From contig NZ_JAGXFD010000001.1 of NCBI RefSeq assembly GCF_020148005.1, positions 134,011 to 198,010 on the forward strand: a DNA stretch of 64,000 nt. Reading direction: 5' to 3'. The translations under genes were made by a program, and so were the position numbers. Below the pieces are notes generated by a model. That model had not been told where the DNA came from and did not search any database. It worked only from the letters and a program-made list of their open reading frames with translations. Each line of letters starts with the position of its first letter. The first letter of the stretch is position 1. Below are positions 61,019 through 64,000 of the stretch, in pieces. The DNA is from Modicisalibacter tunisiensis. GTDB taxonomy: Bacteria; Pseudomonadota; Gammaproteobacteria; Pseudomonadales; Halomonadaceae.

Positions 61019-61749
61019 CCGATAATACCCCGGTCCACCGCCAGCCCCCGGCCTGGCTGACTGGCCTGCGCGAGGCATTGCCACTGCTCGGCGGCTACGT
61101 GCCGGTGGCAGTCTCGTTCGGCCTCGTCGCCACCCAGGCCGGCTTCTCGACCACTGAGGTCGCGGCGATCTCGACACTGATCTACGCCGGCGCCTCGCAG
61201 TTCCTGTTCGTCGGCATGGCCGCCGCCGGCGCGCCATTGTGGCTGACGGTGGCCATGACGCTGCTGATCAATATCCGCCATCTGGTCTATGCCCCCAACC
61301 TGGCACCCTGGCTGACCCGCAGCCGCTGGTGGCCCTGGCTAATGCACGGCCTGACCGACCAGATCTTCGCGCTGGCGCATACCCGCCTGCCGCAGATAGC
61401 GCCGGAACGACGCCTCGGCTGGTTCAGCGGTGCCGCCGGGCTGGCCTGGCTGAGCTGGATCGCCGGCAGCGTACTCGGTGCGGTGGCCGGCGAGTGGCTG
61501 ACCCGCCGCTGGCCGCTGCTCGGCGAGGTGATGCCGTTCGCCCTGCCGGCGCTGTTTCTGGTGCTGTTGGCGCCCCACTTCACGTCGCTGCGCTGGTCGC
61601 TGGCGTTGGGTATCAGCATGGCGGCGGCGCTCGTCCTGGCGCTCGGCGGATTCGCCAACGTCAGCATTCCGCTGGCCGCCGCCGCCGGCGCGCTGGGTTT
61701 CTATGCCATCGGCAACCGTCCAGGCGGTGATGGCGAGGCGGCCTCATGA
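61015..61749 (+). CDS. azlC: branched-chain amino acid exporter large subunit AzlC
   Basis: A 244-residue inner-membrane protein with about seven helices. ATG 61015 overlaps the regulator stop, with GGAGGGG upstream. GGYVPVAVSFGLVATQAGFS, TLIYAGASQFLFVGM and LLINIRHLVYAPNLAPWL are the AzlC/YgaZ signatures. With AzlD it should export branched-chain amino acids or analogues. The start overlaps and order (regulator-azlC-azlD) point to one transcript. Confidence 0.94.
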   Translation: MTDNTPVHRQPPAWLTGLREALPLLGGYVPVAVSFGLVATQAGFSTTEVAAISTLIYAGASQFLFVGMAAAGAPLWLTVAMTLLINIRHLVYAPNLAPWLTRSRWWPWLMHGLTDQIFALAHTRLPQIAPERRLGWFSGAAGLAWLSWIAGSVLGAVAGEWLTRRWPLLGEVMPFALPALFLVLLAPHFTSLRWSLALGISMAAALVLALGGFANVSIPLAAAAGALGFYAIGNRPGGDGEAAS

Positions 61750-62096
61750 GTGCGTCGATGTGGCTGGCGGTGGTGATCGCCGCCCTGGGTACCCTGGCCC
61801 TGCGCCTGTTGCCGCTACTCTGGATGCGCCGCCGCCTGCATCGCTCCACCAACGACGGCGAGGGCAGCAACACCCTGCCCCCCTGGCTGCGCCTGCTGGG
61901 GCCGCTGATGATCGCCGCCCTGTTCGGCGTATCGCTGATCCCGCAGCGACAGGATTCCGTCGGCTGGTGCGCGACACTGGTGGGTATCGGCGCTACCCTG
62001 ATCGTGTGGCGACGCACCCGCACCCTGGGATGGCCGGTGATCGTCGGTGTCGCCACCTTCGGCCTGGTGGTGGTCGCGGTCCGGATAGCCGGGTGA
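61746..62096 (+). CDS. azlD: branched-chain amino acid exporter small subunit AzlD
   Basis: A 116-residue inner-membrane protein with three to four helices, ATGA-coupled to azlC. LAVVIAALGTLALRLLPLLW with the LRLLP motif and LGPLMIAALFGVSLIP are typical of AzlD/YgaH. It completes the exporter. Confidence 0.92.
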   Translation: MSASMWLAVVIAALGTLALRLLPLLWMRRRLHRSTNDGEGSNTLPPWLRLLGPLMIAALFGVSLIPQRQDSVGWCATLVGIGATLIVWRRTRTLGWPVIVGVATFGLVVVAVRIAG

Positions 62097-62247
62097 CTGC
62101 TGGTTCGCGCCGGTCCCGGAGACTACCCCTGAAAACGGAGCACGGCTTTCTGCTAACATCACGGGCTCATCGTTTACCGACTAACGATCTTTTGTCGGAC
62201 AGGACGCCTCACATCGTCATTCGGTTTCCCAAGGAGAGAGAAACGAC

Positions 62248-62613
62248 ATGTCGCAACCTCTTGTGTCCCGAACGGGGGCCATCCTGCTGCTGCTGGCCTC
62301 GCTCGTCGGGCTCGCCTTCGCCCTCTATGCCTATTTCACCCCGCTGACCGGCGTCAACGGCACGCTGGGCGCCATGGTCGCCATTCTGGCCTGTATCGTG
62401 CTCGCCATCCTGGCAATCGGGCTCGCTGCCGTACCGGGGCGCGGAGCCCGCATCGCGCTGCGCGTGCTGATCCTGCTGGGCCTTGCCGGCACCTTCTTCG
62501 CCGGCCTCCTGCTGCATCAATGGTGGGTCGCCATCGCCATGGTAGTGGGTCTCGTCGGGCTGATCATCGACATGATCCGCCCGCCCCGTACCACTCGCCC
62601 CACCCACGCCTGA
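62248..62613 (+). CDS. small four-helix membrane protein
   Basis: A 121-residue protein with four predicted helices (about 9-30, 38-63, 69-88 and 91-110) and short polar ends. AAGGAGAGAGAAACGAC is a strong ribosome site. I do not recognise a named family. It lies 11 bases before the PQQ-dehydrogenase start, so the two are probably cotranscribed; the N-terminal membrane domain of membrane glucose dehydrogenases is also about this size with similar helices, so it may be a split-off membrane partner (inference). Confidence 0.8.
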   Translation: MSQPLVSRTGAILLLLASLVGLAFALYAYFTPLTGVNGTLGAMVAILACIVLAILAIGLAAVPGRGARIALRVLILLGLAGTFFAGLLLHQWWVAIAMVVGLVGLIIDMIRPPRTTRPTHA

Positions 62614-62624
62614 GGAGCCGCGCC

Positions 62625-63032
62625 ATGTTGACCACCCGATTCGCCTTGCCGCGTCTCGTCACGGCCACCGCCCTGACGCTTTCCGTGGTTCCCCTGACGG
62701 CCTCGGCTCAGGAGCAGTCCACCGCCCAGGAACAGACCACCAGCCAGGACCAGGCGCGGACCGGCACCCAGGCATCCGACTCCCAAGAGCAAACCGCCAA
62801 CCCGGATCAGGCCGCCACCGCACAAGACCAGGCCAGCGGGCAGGCATCGAACGCTCAGGCCGACGAATCCGTCGGCCCACCGATTCCGCTGGTCCCCGAA
62901 AAGCCGACTTGGGACAGCTTCCACGGCCAGCTCAATGCGCAGAAGTACAGCCCGCTCGATCAGATCACGGCCGATAACGTCGGTGATCTCGAGAAGGTCT
63001 GGGAAATCCGGGTATCCGGATTAAGTGGTTGA
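62625..63032 (+). pseudogene. PQQ-dependent dehydrogenase, truncated at its N-terminal domain
   Basis: A 135-residue remnant of a protein normally 550-800 long. GAGGAG precedes ATG 62625. A signal peptide (1-27, ending TASAQ) is followed by an unusually long Gln/Ala/Thr-rich linker (about 28-80) and then the start of the PQQ beta-propeller (TWDSFHGQLNAQKYSPLDQI, DNVGDLEKVWEIR). After Arg129 the homology stops; six unrelated residues precede a TGA. The break lies near 63012, where foreign sequence begins. The rest of the gene may continue beyond the element outside the window. Confidence 0.8.
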
Positions 63033-63057
63033 TGGGCCTTCCAGCCCCATCCAACCC

Positions 63058-63315
63058 TTAGTCCTTCCAGAAGGTTGATAGATCGACACCGAAGTTCTTC
63101 TCAGGCTCGGGGAGTCCCATGTTGTAGGTCATGGTGGCTCTGCCCAGAAACGGGGATTCCTTGACTTGTGGCGCCTTCTTCTTGTGCTTGGTGGTATAGA
63201 GCATCCGGGCTCGCATTACCTCGAACGAATAGCCCCGGCCATCACGGTTTTTGTCCTTGGCTAGGTGTCGGGTCCCGTGTGATTGACCACCCGCTTGGTA
63301 AATAACTCTGGCCGT
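63058..63315 (-). pseudogene. C-terminal fragment of an unrecognised gene
   Basis: A minus-strand frame stays open from a stop codon (TTA complement, 63058-63060) back to 63315, with no start; its upstream part overlaps the transposase end. The clearly protein-like portion reads RHLAKDKNRDGRGYSFEVMR and continues through ARMLYTTKHKKKAPQVKESP to a terminal FGVDLSTFWKD. Codon use is less GC-rich than its neighbours. A hairpin (GATGGG/CCCATC, about 63030-63050) follows the stop. I do not recognise the family; it may be a target gene truncated by the IS or a passenger. Confidence 0.45.
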
Positions 63316-64000
63316 TTAGCCCGCCATTCCTTCATCGCTGCAATCGGTGATTGATGATGCAGCGCCTTCTGAGGGATGTGGTGATTGTACAGCCAAGCGT
63401 AGCGTTTTAGCGTCTGCTCCAGATCCTCGCCTGAGGTATAGCGCCGGGTCGCCAGCACGTCGCTGATGCGGCCGTTGAACCGCTCCACCATACCGTTCGT
63501 CTGTGGCCTTCCCGGCTTGATCAGGCGATGTTCGATACTATGGGCTTGGCACTCCTGGTCGAAGGGGTGGCGGCCGCTGGGCGTGCGCTCACCTGCCCGC
63601 GTGAAGCGATCGGTGAACGACTTGCCGTTGTCAGTGAGCACCGTCTGGATCGTGAAGGGAGCCATCTCCTCCACGCACTTCATGAACGCCTTGGCGTCCT
63701 TGGCAGACTGGCTGCGCCTGACCTCCAGATAGACCCAGCGTGTGGCACGGTCGATGGCGACATACAGGTAGCGCTTCTGCTCCTCATCAGGCATCTGAGG
63801 AAGGTGCTTGATGTCGATATGCACGTACCCGGGCTCGTAGTCCTTGAAGGGCTTGTGCCGGGGCTTCCCATCATCGCCAGCGTCCTGCCGAGCCAGTTCT
63901 GCCAGTGTCGGCACCTCGCGCCGCTGGAGCATGCGGTGCAGGCCTGAGCGAGACAGTCGAGGGTTCAAGAACTCACGTGCCACGACGAGCAGATCATCCA
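63261..64000 (-). mobile_element. IS481-type insertion sequence (partial, runs off the window)
   Basis: Only the transposase 3' part and possibly one end are visible. TGTCGGGTCCCGTGTGATTG (63265-63284) begins with TG, as many insertion-sequence ends do, and overlaps the transposase stop region, but the partner end is outside the window so the boundary is not certain. Foreign sequence may already begin at about 63012, where the PQQ-dehydrogenase gene breaks off. Confidence 0.65.
63261..64000 (-). CDS. IS481-family transposase (partial, N-terminus outside window)
   Basis: The frame is open to the window edge. The N-terminal helix-turn-helix part is cut off, leaving about 245 residues. The visible sequence includes the end of the DNA-binding region (LSRSGLHRMLQRREVPTLAE) and the integrase core with the three acidic residues in HIDIKHLPQM, TVLTDNGKSFTD and GMVERFNGRISDVL. 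IS481 transposases are usually about 320-350 residues. The C-terminus (KRVVNHTGPDT) ends very close to the probable element end. No frameshift in the visible part, so the element may be active. Confidence 0.88.
   Translation of the reverse strand, partial: DDLLVVAREFLNPRLSRSGLHRMLQRREVPTLAELARQDAGDDGKPRHKPFKDYEPGYVHIDIKHLPQMPDEEQKRYLYVAIDRATRWVYLEVRRSQSAKDAKAFMKCVEEMAPFTIQTVLTDNGKSFTDRFTRAGERTPSGRHPFDQECQAHSIEHRLIKPGRPQTNGMVERFNGRISDVLATRRYTSGEDLEQTLKRYAWLYNHHIPQKALHHQSPIAAMKEWRAKRPELFTKRVVNHTGPDT

Overview
The window is about 64 kb of high-GC chromosome. It most likely comes from a halophilic gammaproteobacterium of the Halomonas/Chromohalobacter type. This is inferred from gene content: an Entner-Doudoroff operon, periplasmic glucan genes, a complete glycine-betaine demethylation pathway, TRAP transport with a Tat-exported receptor, and GC-rich genes with many antisense open frames. 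No rRNA, tRNA or CRISPR array was seen. The left edge cuts an acyltransferase-like gene and the right edge cuts a transposase.

Layout. 1-6 kb: GNAT-like protein, small DUF4190 membrane protein, coniferyl-type aldehyde dehydrogenase, secreted dienelactone hydrolase, PAS-GGDEF cyclase. 6-15 kb: gap divergent from a translationally coupled sugar operon (edd, glk, mutarotase, aldo/keto reductase, pgi, fructokinase). 15-21 kb: CysB-like regulator and a sulfate ABC importer (sbp, cysT, cysW, cysA). 21-26.5 kb: a sulfonate-type ABC importer with an unexpected degenerate EAL protein as its last gene, divergent from a TauD-like dioxygenase and an RBBP9-like hydrolase. 26.5-34 kb: SLC13/TrkA-C permease, opgGH, and a divergent membrane sulfatase-like protein. 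34-38.7 kb: gbcB/gbcA (betaine to dimethylglycine) and a chemoreceptor with a FliA-type promoter. 38.7-52 kb: GGDEF-EAL protein, small proteins, an aminotransferase/RpiR/TRAP module, EAL phosphodiesterase, LpxR-like deacylase, diguanylate cyclase. 52-60 kb: the dimethylglycine operon (dipeptidase, DUF5943, dgcA, dgcB, etfA, etfB). 60-64 kb: XRE-cupin regulator with azlCD, a small membrane protein, and a PQQ-dehydrogenase gene cut short next to an IS481-type element.

How the genes work together. Two sulfur acquisition systems lie back to back: oxidised inorganic sulfur (cys) and organosulfonates (tau-like, with its own dioxygenase). GbcAB and DgcAB/EtfAB form consecutive steps of betaine catabolism but sit in two blocks 18 kb apart. 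Four intact-looking c-di-GMP enzymes and one degenerate EAL protein are scattered through the window.

The least explained structures are non-coding. There are two copies of an interspersed hairpin element whose arms differ in sequence but remain complementary. Two heptanucleotide tandem arrays lie inside the dimethylglycine operon. Two tandem 16-bp operators precede the XRE-azlCD genes, and several clean palindromes precede other regulators. A gene fragment I do not recognise lies between the broken PQQ dehydrogenase and the transposase.
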